Shown: positions 45,823 through 59,062 of the stretch, in pieces
Layout of the letters: every line of letters starts with the position of its first letter
Numbering within the stretch: the stretch's first letter is position 1
Translations under genes and position numbers: made by a program
Assembly (NCBI GenBank): GCA_036873755.1
Contig: JAVTVY010051524.1
Span: 124,001 to 188,000, forward strand
Direction of reading: 5' to 3'
Length of the DNA: 64,000 nt
Source of the DNA: Hanleya hanleyi
Taxonomy: Eukaryota > Mollusca > Polyplacophora > Lepidopleurida > Hanleyidae
The notes under the pieces: model-generated
The model's database searches: none
What the model saw: only the letters and a program-made list of their open reading frames with translations
What the model was told of the DNA's origin: nothing

Positions 45823-48129
45823 ACAAGTTTTACATGGATAACTAAACACATTTTAACGGGGAACCTCATGTAGCAACTTTATTTCACACCCAAATTAGGT
45901 TCAAATATAATATAGGATTTTCATTTTTTTCGAGACTATATGGCTACCAAGATCGACAATTTTGTACAGATGTCAAATTCAGTCAAAATTGACAAAGTGA
46001 GTAAAAGCTTTAGATAAAACAATGTGCATGTTACATGACATCATTTAGACCTAGTAAAAATATGTAACAAACATGTGTTACAGTCCAGTTCAGAATGTTT
46101 ATATGTCCGTTACAGATTAAACAAATCTATTAAATGTTTAACATTTAACCATTAACAATAATGATCTGATGCATACAGTATGATTGATGAGGAATATGCC
46201 AAAAATATTACAATATATCTTAAAGTAACTTGATACCAACAACATTTATCTGTATCTTCCATATTCTGTAAACTCCTAATGTAAATCAGAATTCTCAAGC
46301 TAACTGCAGATGTGGAAAACAAAGTTGCAGAAATGTCGCGTGCCGAGATGTCGTATACTCTACTTAGTGCTGGAATGTCGTGTGCCGAAGTCGCTTGCCG
46401 AAATGTTATGTCCCGAATCAGGTATACTAGAGGGTTTATAGTATCCAGAGAGTGGACTCATTGTTGTACCCAGAAACTCTACATTCAATCTCCTCTGTGA
46501 CCTTTACACAAGAGACTGAACATGTTAAAGAAGTATGTATGCAGCCTATTTAACAGTTCCATCTCTCATCGTATAAAATTCTGCGCGATAGATTTTTTTT
46601 TAGGATTTGACACCCAAAGTAGTATTTATGATGATCATGCAATGTTTCAAAGCTATAAACGTCTCTTATATAGACCAATCTAGGTAAACCAAGATAGTAT
46701 ATCAGGGAAGTGCCATCTAGATGCGACGTTATGAAATATTCGAGCGAACATTTTGCCGATATTCTACGATATCCCCTAATAAGCTAATGACGATAAACAA
46801 TTTGGCATTGATTTCCGTTTAGTTCACGGAGACGAACAACTTACCGGCCATCGGTCTTTTGATATTTTTAACCGTCTGACAAAAGCAGACTCTTCGTGAG
46901 TAGCAAATTCTTTGAAGTTTACGCACGATGTCTATAGACATGATGCCTTATTTGGATACTGTTTATCTTTTCTGTTTACTATTATGGTTCACGTGCTCCT
47001 GTTTGTAATTACAAAGGGCGCCTTTTAAAAGTTATTTCGCCCAGCTAGCCACCTAATTGGCTAACAGATGTAGTTTGAAATTCGCACGGGATTAATATAG
47101 CGTTGATTTTATGTTCCGTGATATTATATCTGGGTTTATACTGAGATTGATATATACAATGCACGCAGCCGCTCAAGAATCATTGTGGCACGATTGCCTT
47201 GGTATTTCCACAATCGGGTCCAGTTTAGTAAGGTGTATCAGTATATAGGCTTTACCCATTGCCATGTATAGAAACACATAAAAGGACATAAAACGTGGAA
47301 TTGGCGTTTAAATCTTAAACTTGACTTCATTTCCGATTTCATAAGTACGTCGTTTATTCGTCAATGTGTAGTCGAACTGAGTATATTTCATTGAAAAACG
47401 CTTTCAATTCACGGTATTAGATTTGCACTGACCAAAATGAACAAATGATGGATTTAACGATCATACAGATATCGCGAATAAAAACTTTATATTTGCGTAT
47501 AGTTGAGAAATTCAATTTGCTGTTCATTGTTTCTCGTCAGTGTTATAACACATGAAAAAAATTGTCTATATGACTTCTCTTCAGATGCTCTATTCTATCA
47601 TGCACCATTCATATAGAGAAATGCCATCACACAGTTATATAGCTTCAAATTACGCGTTTTTATGATAAAATCTGTAAATATCTTTACAACTGCATGTGAT
47701 GCCACGCTAAAGCGAAGAAAATTAAGTGCCACTTTTATTTCACCTCTTCTCCTCCCATATTTCTCTCATTTGTTTCTCCGATTTATCGAACTATTAGTGT
47801 CAGAGGCCGTTGGTCCAATAATGCTTTATTATACCGTTCTATTTAGTGCTTCTAAATTAACGGCTTCCCGTCGAGAGTTTGTTGAAAGCCACGGACAGGT
47901 GAGAGATTTGAGTCACGTGACATTGTTTGGCAGTGTTCTTCAGAAGGCGAGGCATCCCCCAACAGGATATCCGTTCAGGAGGCAACAGCATTCAAAGAAT
48001 TGAATAGCGGGGCTGGTAATTTCAAAGAGTCCATTAAAATGACAAGTAAGAAATATAAACTGAAAAGACGCTCTCATTAATGGATATGCTGACGTCATGA
48101 AACCGAGCTGAAAATGTGGGAAAGTATAC
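45821..48129. other. Low-copy region, no gene recognised
   Basis: AT-rich sequence. A small degenerate repeat of GTGCCGARATGTCG occurs at 46,335-46,415. The 113-codon ORF at 47,662-48,003 has no recognisable domain. Confidence 0.4.
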
Positions 48130-51100
48130 AACCATTTTAGCTTCAGATCCGACCGAGAGTAACCAGACATCAGATCCGACAATCTGTAACCAGCCGTCAG
48201 ATCCGACAATCAGTAGCCAGATATCAGATCCGAAATTCAGTAGCCAGCCATCAAATCCGATATTCAGTAGCCAGCCATCAGATCCGACATTCAGTAGCCA
48301 GCCGTTAGATCCGACATTCAGTTGCCAGCCATCACAACCGACATTCAGTAGCCAGCCATCAGGCCCGACATCCAGTTGCCAGCCGTTAGATCCGATATTC
48401 AGTAGCCAGCCATCACACCCGACATTCAGTAGCCAGCCATCAGACCCGACATTCAGTTGCCAGCCGTTAGATCCGATATTCAGTAGCCAGCCATCAGATC
48501 CGACATTCAGTAGCCAGCCATTAGATCCGACATTCAGTTGCCAGACATCAGACCCGACATTCAGTTGCCAGTCGTTAGATCCGACATTCAGTAGCCAGCC
48601 GTCAGATCCGACATTCAGTAGCCAGCCATCAGATCCGACATTCAGTTGCCAGTTATCACAACCGACATTCAGTATCCAGCCATCAGATCCGACATTCAGT
48701 TGCCAGACATCAGACCCGACATTCAGTTGCCAATCGTTAGATCCGACATTCAGTAGCCAGCCATCACAACCGACATTCAGTTGCCAGCCATCAGACCCGA
48801 CATTCAGTTGCCAGCCATCACAACCGACATTCAGTTGCCAGCCATCAGACCCGACATTCAGTAGCCAGCCATCAGAACCGACATTCAGTAGCCAGTCATC
48901 AGATCCGACATTCAGTAGCCAGCCATCAGATCCGACATTCAGTAGCCAGCCATCACAACCGACATTCGGTTGCCAGCCATCAGACCCGACATTCAGTTGC
49001 CAGCCGTTAGATCCAACATTCAGTTGCCAGCCATCAGACCCGACATTCAGTTGCCAGCCGTTAGATCCGATATTCAGTAGCCAGCCATCAGATCCGACAT
49101 TCAGTAGCCAGCCATCAGATCTGACATTCAGTAGCCAGACATCAGATCCGACATCCAGTAGCCAGCCATCAGATCCGACATTCAGTAGCCAGCCATCAGA
49201 TCCGACATCCAGTAGCCAGCCATCAGACCCGACATTCAGTTGCCAGCCTTTAGATCCGATATTCAGTAGCCAGCCATCAGATCCGACATTCAGTAGCCAG
49301 CCATCAGATCTGACATCCAGTAGCCAGACATCAGATCCGACATTCAGTAGCCAGCCATCAAATTCGATATTCAGTAGCCAGGCATCAGATCCGACACTCA
49401 ATATAGTCAGGGATCAGATCCGACATTCAGTAGCCAGCCATCAGATCCGACATCCAGTAGCCAGCCCTCAGACCCGACATTCAGTTGCCAGTCGTTAGAT
49501 CCGACATTCAGTAGCCAGCCGTCAGATCCGACATTCAGTAGCCAGCCATCAGATCCGACATTCAGTTGCCAGTTATCACAACCGACATTCAGTATCCAGC
49601 CATCAGATCCGACATTCAGTTGCCAGACATCAGACCCGACATTCAGTAGCCAGCCATTAGATCCGACATTCAGTTGCCAGACATCAGACCCGACATTCAG
49701 TTGCCAGTCGTTAGATCCGACATTCAGTAGCCAGCCGTCAGATCCGACATTCAGTAGCCAGCCATCAGATCCGACATTCAGTTGCCAGTTATCACAACCG
49801 ACATTCAGTATCCAGCCATCAGATCCGACATTCAGTTGCCAGACATCAGACCCGACATTCAGTTGCCAATCGTTAGATCCGACATTCAGTAGCCAGCCAT
49901 CACAACCGACATTCAGTTGCCAGCCATCAGACCCGACATTCAGTTGCCAGCCATCACAACCGACATTCAGTTGCCAGTCATCAGACCCGACATTCAGTAG
50001 CCAGCTATCAGAACCGACATTCCGTAGCCAGTCATCAGATCCGACATTCAGTAGCCAGCCATCAGATCCGACATTCAGTAGCCAGCCATCACAACCGACA
50101 TTCAGTTGCCAGCCATCAGACCCGACATTCAGTTGCCAGCCGTTAGATCCAACATTCAGTTGCCAGCCATCAGACCCGACATTCAGTTGCCAGCCGTTAG
50201 ATCCGATATTCAGTAGCCAGCCATCAGATCCGACATTCAGTAGCCAGCCATCAGATCTGACATTCAGTAGCCAGACATCAGATCCGACATCCAGTAGCCA
50301 GCCATCAGATCCGACATTCAGTAGCCAGCCATCAGATCCGACATCCAGTAGCCAGCCATCAGACCCGACATTCAGTTGCCAGCCTTTAGATCCGATATTC
50401 AGTAGCCAGCCATCAGATCCGACATTCAGTAGCCAGCCATCAGATCTGACATCCAGTAGCCAGACATCAGATCCGACATTCAGTAGCCAGCCATCAAATT
50501 CGATATTCAGTAGCCAGGCATCAGATCCGACACTCAATATAGTCAGGGATCAGATCCGACATTCAGTAGCCAGCCATCAGATCCGACATCCAGTAGCCAG
50601 CCCTCAGACCCGACATTCAGTTGCCAGCCATCAGATCCGACATCCAGTAGCCAGCCCTCAGACCCGATATTCAGTAGCCAGCCATCAGATCCGACATTCA
50701 GTAGCCAGCCATCAGATCCGACATTCAGTAGCCAGCCATCAGATCCGATATTCAGTAGCCAGCCATCAGATCCGACATTCAGTAGCCAGCCGTCAGATCC
50801 GACATTCACTAGCCAGACATCAGATCCGACATTCAGTAGCTAGCCGTCAGATCCGACATTCAGTAGCCAGCCATCAGATCCGACATTCAGTAGCCAGCTA
50901 TCAGATCCGACATTCAGTAGCCAGCCGTCAGATCGGACATTCAGTAGCCAGACATCAGATCCGACATTCAGTAGCCAGCCGTCAGATCCGACATTCAGTA
51001 GCCAGCTATCAGATCAGATATTCAGTAGCCAGCCATTAGATCCGACATTTAGTAGCCAGCCATCAGACCCGACATCAGATCCGACATACAGTAGCCAGCC

Positions 51101-53252
51101 ATTAGATCCGACATTTAGTAGCCAGCCATCAGATCCGACATTTAGCAGCCAGCCGTCAGATCCGACATACAGTAGCCAGCCATTAGATCCGACATTTAGT
51201 AGCCAGCCATCAGATCCGACATTCAGTAGCCAGCCATTAGATCCGATATACAGTAGCCAGCCATCAGATCCGACATTCAGTAGCCAGCCATTAGATCCGA
51301 CATACAGTAGCCAGCCATTAGATCCAACATTTAGCAGCCAGCCGTCAGATCCGACATATAGTAGCCAGCCATTAGATCCGACATTTAGTAGCCAGCCATC
51401 AGATCCGACATTCAGTAGCTGACATCCAGTAGCCAGCCATCAGACCCGACATTCAGTTGCCAGCCTTTAGATCCGATATTTAGTAGCCAGCCATCAGATC
51501 CGATATTCAGTAGCCAGCCATCAGATCCGACATTCAGTAGCCAGCCATTAGATCCGACATTTAGCAGTCAGCCATTAGATCCGACATTCAGTAGCCAGCC
51601 ATTAGATCCGACATTCAGTAGCCAGCCATTAGATCCGACATTCAGTAGCCAGTCATCAGATCCGACATTTAGCAGCCAGTCATCAGATCCGACATTTAGC
51701 AGCCAGTCATCAGATCCGACATTCAGTAGCCAGCCATTAGATCCGACATTTAGCAGCCAGCCATTAGATCCGACATTCAGTAGCCAGTCATCAGATCCGA
51801 CATTTAGCAGCCAGTCATCAGATCCGACATTCAGTAGCCAGCCATCAGATCCGACATTTAGCAGCCAGTCATTAGATCCGACATTCAGTAGCCAGCCATT
51901 AGATCCGACATTTAGCAGCCAGCCATTAGATCCGACATTCAGTAGCCAGTCATCAGATCCGACATTTAGCAGCCAGTCATCAGATCCGACATTCAGTAGC
52001 CAGCCATCAGATCCGACATTTAGCAGCCAGTCATCAGATCTGACATTCAGTAGCCAGCCATTAGATCCGACATTTAGCAGCCAGCCATTAGATCCGACAT
52101 TCAGTAGCCAGCCATTAGATCTGACATTCAGTAGCCAGCCATTAGATCCGACATTCAGTAGCCAGTCATCAGATCCGACATTTAGCAGCCAGTCATCAGA
52201 TCCGACATTTAGCAGCCAGTCATCAGATCCGACATTCAGTAGCCAGCCATTAGATCCGACATTTAGCAGCCAGCCATTAGATCCGACATTCAGTAGCCAG
52301 TCATCAGATCCGACATTTAGCAGCCAGTCATCAGATCCGACATTCAGTAGCCAGCCATCAGATCCGACATTTAGCAGCCAGTCATTAGATCCGACATTCA
52401 GTAGCCAGCCATTAGATCCGACATTTAGCAGCCAGCCATTAGATCCGACATTCAGTAGCCAGTCATCAGATCCGACATTTAGCAGCCAGTCATCAGATCC
52501 GACATTCAGTAGCCAGCCATCAGATCCGACATTTAGCAGCCAGTCATCAGATCTGACATTCAGTAGCCAGCCATTAGATCCGACATTTAGCAGCCAGCCA
52601 TTAGATCCGACATTCAGTAGCCAGCCATTAGATCTGACATTCAGTAGCCAGCCATTAGATCCGACATTCAGTAGCCAGTCATCAGATCCGACATTTAGCA
52701 GCCAGTCATCAGATCCGACATTTAGCAGCCAGTCATCAGATCCGACATTCAGTAGCCAGCCATTCATTAGATCCGACATTTAGCAGCCAGCCATTAGATC
52801 CGACATTCAGTAGCCAGTCATCAGATCCGACATTTAGCAGCCAGCCATTAGATCCGACATTCAGTAGCCAGCCATTAGATCCGACATTCAGTAGCCGGCC
52901 ATCAGATCCGACATTCAGTAGCCAGTCATCAGATCCGACATTTAGCAGCCAGTCATCAGATCCGACGTTCAGTAGCCAGCCATCAGATCCGACATTCAGT
53001 AGCCAGCCATTAGATCCGACATTTAGCAGCCAGCCATTAGATCCGACATTTAGTAGCCAGTCATCAGATCCGACATTCAGTAGCCAGTCATCAGATCCGA
53101 CATTTAGCAGCCAGCCATTAGATCCGACATTCAGTAGGCAGCCATTAGATCCGACGTTCAGTAGCCAGCCATTAGATCCGACATTTAGTAGCCAGTCATC
53201 TGATCCGACATTTAGCAGCCAGCCATCAGATCCGACATTCAGTAATCAGTAG
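48130..53252. repeat. 27-bp satellite, 5.1 kb, open on both strands
   Basis: About 189 units with core GATCCGACATTCAGTAGCC. Larger structure: an 1,136-bp block is repeated (the same irregular CACTCAATATAGTCAGGGAT at 49,397 and 50,533), and a 513-bp (19-unit) block recurs at 51.6-52.75 kb. Since 27 is a multiple of three and the unit lacks stops, the + strand reads SQPSDPTFS repeats (48,116-49,498, 460 codons) and the minus strand NVGSDGWLL repeats (48,034-49,401; 49,407-50,537; 51,568-52,779). The ORF ends coincide with small indels. No signal peptide, unique domain or promoter is seen, so a satellite is the safer call. Confidence 0.93.
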
Positions 53253-55154
53253 AGGTGTGTTTGAGCGATGGAGGGGGTATTTTTAGTCCAAATATAGTGT
53301 GCATGAATATTGAAGCTCTCGTACGTGACTGTGGCGTCATTGGTGACGTTATCAGTAGTACAGAAGTACAGCGTCGCTCGGGTGCGCCCTTGAGACATGC
53401 CTACACTCGTATACACTAACCAATAGGGGGCGACTCCTCTATACCCTGGAGTGTATGTCTGCTCTGAATACCTGTGTTCGGGCATACTGGTGGTGTTGGG
53501 TTGGTCTACCATGGTAACCTCTCCTTCACTATGACACCTCACACGACCCATTAAGTGATGAATCAATTGGATTTGATTTCCAAATGTCTTTCATTTCTCC
53601 TGCATTGCTGTAATCAGGGAAATAACCGTATTAGTGTAATACGAGCCGATGGCATATATTCTTAGCCAGTCCATGATCATACTATATAGGGCTGGTTGTT
53701 TGCTTCCATATTTAATCAAAATTTATTCATATATCAAATATATATTAAAACACCTCATAAAACCGGGCGGTAGAAGGAAATACCCTTTTCCGCTGTCACA
53801 TTAAGCATTCATGGATTTGAGAATCGACACGAGTTGGTCCCAAGTATATTGTTGAACTTGATCTTTTCATTTTCAGATTGATTTCTAAAGGATGATCAGA
53901 ACTAGGATCTACCCATTTATGTGACAAGGCATTAATGTAAGTAAATATATGTGACCTGAGGGCCATCTCATTCATCTACTTTCACGCTTAGCCAAATTAA
54001 TTATAATTTCTCAAGTCCGCGTTTACAGCAGGTGCATGAAAACCAATACAGGTATATATATCTTAATGCATGTCAAGACTAAACAACGATATCTTCTACT
54101 ACATCTTGGGAGAAAACAGAGATGCAGAAAAAGTCCTTGAGAAAGAAAGGTTTCCTTTATGCATTTAACAGGCAAATATTTGTAAGCATGTACAGTTCAT
54201 AGTGAACTGTTTTGGACCAGTTTGAATGTTAGGAGCATATAACGAAACACAATAACTATAGAGCCGGAGGCACTTCGCGTAAATAACCCGTGACATGGGA
54301 AGGTACTCATTCTTCTCTTGTAAGATGCACCATGTAAATCTATTAAATTCTACTTTCAGACGTCGGCATTCAATCACCAGGTGGTAAGTAGTGGACTTGA
54401 AACTGACCACAGGTGACCTCAACATACAGACGATGACCATTCCCATGGTAGAAACCTTTTGTTGCTCCCATGCTGAGCGTTTTCTATTATCATACTGTAA
54501 CATTTCGTAAGTGACCATATAATTATGCATTGCAGGTAAAACAGACCGACGGTGTTACTTTTATACAGGCCAAGAGAAATAGCCATGCCGCTTTCAACCC
54601 ACATATATCATTAGTGCAATGTACGTGGACATACTTGTGTTTATGAGATGCAATTGGATTAAGTGTTATAAGCGAGAGCACTGCAAATTAAACTGCATTT
54701 AAACTCTTGTTTAGAATCCGACATCCTCCCATTGTTAGTTAGTACCCTGAAAATACAAACACATGGTAAAACGTTCGCTCAAAGCAGTTTAAAGTTTCAA
54801 AGATTTTTTAATAACACAATCTTGTCGATTTGGCGACTGATCTATACAAACAAATGATGCAGGATAAATATGTGAGTTTTAGAAAGGGGATCACTCTTTT
54901 ACGAAAACCAAGAACCTTTCCTTTCCATCTTGTGTTGTGATCTCCCACCAGGACCTGCTCGGGGAATATGAAATCGCTGTCAGTTCCCCTGTACATGCGC
55001 GCATGATTTCTGTAAGCTCTATTCTTATCCCTGGTGCAGTTCATTTTAAGAACACGCTGATTGGCTGTTTTGTTATCTGCCCAGATCTGCTCAGCAAAGC
55101 AACATCCTGTGCAGCCAATCAGATGACGCGTTTTGCGCAACCATGGCATGTTGT
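53253..55154. other. Low-copy region, no gene recognised
   Basis: 1.9 kb of AT-rich unique DNA between two arrays. ORFs of 61-121 codons on the minus strand show no domain. Confidence 0.4.
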
Positions 55155-55725
55155 CTGTGACAATGACAATAACTGGTCGATGATGGGGTGGAGGGGGAAG
55201 GTATACTGTAGAGCTCCACAAAATGACTGGTTCATGATGGGGTGGAGGAGGAGGGGTATACTGTAGAGCTCCACGCAATGACTGGTCGATGATGAGGTGG
55301 AGGAGGAGGTATACTGTAGAGCTCCACACAATGACTGGTCCATGATGGGGTGGATGAGGAGAAGTATACTGTAGAGCTTCACACAATGACTGGTCGATGA
55401 TGGTGTGGAGGAGGAGGGTAATACTGTAGAGCTCCACACAATGACTGGTCGATGATAGGGTGGAGTAAGGGGGTGTACTGTAGAGTTCCACACAATGACT
55501 GGTCCATGACGGGTGAGATATGCAGTAAGAGCTCCACACAGTGACTGCTCCATCATTGGTTGGGTGGGGGAGAGGGGTGTACTGTAAAAGTTCCACACAA
55601 TGACTGGATTGCTCAACGCGACGTTAAAACAGAATTCTCTCTCTCTCACAATGACTTGTCCAGTTCTCTGTGTGTGTGGGGAGGGGGATATGCTGTTAAA
55701 GCTCTACACAATGACTGGCTCAGTT
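55155..55725. repeat. About 55-bp minisatellite containing a SINE tail
   Basis: Ten units with core CACACAATGACTGGTCGATG followed by GGGGTGGAGGAGG and ATACTGTAGAGCTC. Between 55,598 and 55,645 one unit is interrupted by GCTCAACGCGACGTTAAAAC and CTCTCTCTC, the gastropod SINE tail. The 262- and 176-codon minus-strand ORFs are repeat read-through. Confidence 0.85.
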
Positions 55726-55974
55726 TTGTGGTTCCGGGAGCATAAACAAGTGGTTGTCATTGTTTTGATACAACTAGCATATCTGAACATTAAATCTGCA
55801 TGCTGGGACAGTGAGCTAATTATATCACTGGACCAATTCCGTTATTACATCTCCGAACTGGTATATCCTGTTTCGTTTGGGGACACATCCGTTTGGTTTT
55901 ACATGGTTCTCTGTACATGTGTGAAAGTACCATAGTATAAGAATGCCCTAGAAACCGAAACCCGGAAGTACCGG
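55726..55974. other. Short low-copy spacer
   Basis: No feature recognised. Confidence 0.4.
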
Positions 55975-58935
55975 TTTTTGAAATAAGTGCAAAATACACT
56001 CATGTTACGAATAAAGCGCATTGAGTTGCGGCATATAATTACACCAGGAGAATGAGATGGACAATATGATTATCTCCACATGGTGCAAACCACCTCCACC
56101 ATACAGCGACCGTTAACGGTCAACCACCTCCACCATACAGCGACCATTAACGGTCAACCACCTCCACCATACAGCGACCATTAACGGTCAACACCTCCAC
56201 CATACAGCGACCATTAACGGCCAACCACCTCCACCATACAGCGACCAAACCATCTTCACCATGCAGCGACCATTAACGGTCAACATCTCCACCATACAGC
56301 GACCATTAACGGCCAACCACCTCCACCATACAGCGACCATTAACGCTCAACCACCTCCACCATACAGCGACCATTAACGGTCAACAAACCACCTCCACCA
56401 TACAGCGACCATTAACGGTCAACCACCTCCACCATACAGTGACCATTAACGGTCAACCACCTTCACCATACAGCGACCATTAACGGTCAACACCTCCACC
56501 ATACAGTGACCATTAACGGTCAACCACCTTCACCATACAGCGACCATTAACGGTCAACAAACCACCTCCACCATACAGCGACCATTAACGGTCAACCACC
56601 TCCACCATGCCATTAACGGTCAACCAACCATACAGCGACCATTAACGGTCAACAAACCACCTCCACCATACAGCGACCATTAACGGTCAACCACCTCCAC
56701 CATACAGTGACCATTAACGGTCAACCACCTTCACCATACAGCGACCATTAACGGTCAACACACCACCTCCACCATACAGCAACCATTAACGGTCAACCAC
56801 CTCCACCATACAGTGACCATTAACGGTCAACCACCTTCACCATACAGCGACCATTAACGGTCAACAAACCACCTCCACCATACAGCGACCATTAACGGTC
56901 GACAAACCACCTCCACCATACAGCGACCATTAACGGTCAACCACCTTCACCATACAGCGACCATTAACGGTCAACCACCACCACCATACAGCGACCGTTA
57001 ACGGTCAACCACCTCCACCATACAGCGACCATTAACAGTCAACCACCTCCACCATAAAGCGACTATCAACGGCCAACAAACCACCTCCACCATACAGCGA
57101 CCATTAACGGTCGACAAACCACCTCCACCATACAGCGACCATTAACGGTCAACCACCACCACCATACAGCGACCATTAACGGTCAACCACCACCACCATA
57201 CAGCGACCGTTAACGGTCAACCACCTCCACCATACAGCGACCATTAACAGTCAACCACCTCCACCATAAAGCGACCATCAACGGCCAACACCTCAGCCAT
57301 ACAGCGACCATTAACGGTCAACCACCTTCACCATACAGCGACCATTAACGGTCAACAAACCACCTCCACCATACAGCGACCATTAACGGTCAACAAACTA
57401 CCTCCACCATACAGCGACCATTAACGGTCAACCAACTCCACCATACAGCGGTATTTGAAATAAGTGCAAAATACACTCATGTTACGAATAAAGCGCATTG
57501 AGTTGCGGCATATAATTACACCAGGAGAATGAGATGGACAATATGATTATCTCCACATGGTGCAAACCACCTCCACCATACAGCGACCGTTAACGGTCAA
57601 CCACCTCCACCATACAGCGACCATTAACGGTCAACCACCTCCACCATACAGCGACCATTAACGGTCAACACCTCCACCATACAGCGACCATTAACGGCCA
57701 ACCACCTCCACCATACAGCGACCAAACCATCTTCACCATGCAGCGACCATTAACGGTCAACATCTCCACCATACAGCGACCATTAACGGCCAACCACCTC
57801 CACCATACAGCGACCATTAACGCTCAACCACCTCCACCATACAGCGACCATTAACGGTCAACAAACCACCTCCACCATACAGCGACCATTAACGGTCAAC
57901 CACCTCCACCATACAGTGACCATTAACGGTCAACCACCTTCACCATACAGCGACCATTAACGGTCAACACCTCCACCATACAGTGACCATTAACGGTCAA
58001 CCACCTTCACCATACAGCGACCATTAACGGTCAACAAACCACCTCCACCATACAGCGACCATTAACGGTCAACCACCTCCACCATACAGTGACCATTAAC
58101 GGTCAACCACCTTCACCATACAGCGACCATTAACGGTCAACACACCACCTCCACCATACAGCAACCATTAACGGTCAACCACCTCCACCATACAGTGACC
58201 ATTAACGGTCAACCACCTTCACCATACAGCGACCATTAACGGTCAACAAACCACCTCCACCATACAGCAACCATTAACGGTCAACCACCTCCACCATACA
58301 GTGACCATTAACGGTCAACCACCTTCACCATACAGCGACCATTAACGGTCAATAAACCACCTCCACCATACAGCGACCATTAACGGTCGACAAACCACCT
58401 CCACCATACAGCGACCATTAACGGTCAACCACCACCACCATACAGCGACCATTCACGGTCAACCACCACCACCATACAGCGACCGTTAACGGTCAACCAC
58501 CTCCACCATACAGCGACCATTAACAGTCAACCACCTCCACCATAAAGCGACCATCAACGGCCAACAAACCACCTCCACCATACAGCGACCATTAACGGTC
58601 GACAAACCACCTCCACCATACAGCGACCATTAACGGTCAACCACCACCACCATACAGCGACCATTAACGGTCAACCACCACCACCATACAGCGACCGTTA
58701 ACGGTCAACCACCTCCACCATACAGCGACCATTAACAGTCAACCACCTCCACCATAAAGCGACCATCAACGGCCAACACCTCAGCCATACAGCGACCATT
58801 AACGGTCAACCACCTTCACCATACAGCGACCATTAACGGTCAACAAACCACCTCCACCATACAGCGACCATTAACGGTCAACAAACTACCTCCACCATAC
58901 AGCGACCATTAACGGTCAACCAACTCCACCATACA
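55975..58935. repeat. 1,477-bp tandem duplication of leader plus satellite
   Basis: The non-satellite leader TGAAATAAGTGCAAAATACA..CTCCACATGGTGCAAACC (about 115 bp) occurs at 55,979 and again at 57,456, each time followed by the same order of satellite variants (for example CAAACCATCTTCACCATGC at 56,244 and 57,721). The second copy is inserted in the middle of a unit (CATACAGCG then GTATTTGAAA at 57,450). Confidence 0.92.
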
Positions 58936-59062
58936 GCGACCATTAACGGTCAACCACCTTCACCATACAGCGACCATTCACGGTCAACAACCCACGTTCA
59001 CCATACAGCGATCATTACCGGTCAACACCTTCACCATACAGCGACCACTAACGGTCAACAAA
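56085..59062. repeat. 34-bp satellite, about 3 kb
   Basis: About 85 units with core CCATACAGCGACCATTAACG; lengths of 31, 34 and 37-38 bp alternate depending on ACCTCC, ACCACCTCC or AACAAACCACCTCC joints. Many units contain the perfect palindrome GACCGTTAACGGTC or its near version GACCATTAACGGTC. No long ORF. Confidence 0.95.

Noticed and set aside
47662..48003. 113-codon ORF upstream of the 27-bp satellite
   Set aside because: No recognisable family and no supporting context.
48130..53252. Telomeric or centromeric identity considered for the large arrays
   Set aside because: No TTAGGG-type repeat and unit lengths (21-40 bp) are typical of interspersed minisatellites; nothing in the window supports a centromere.
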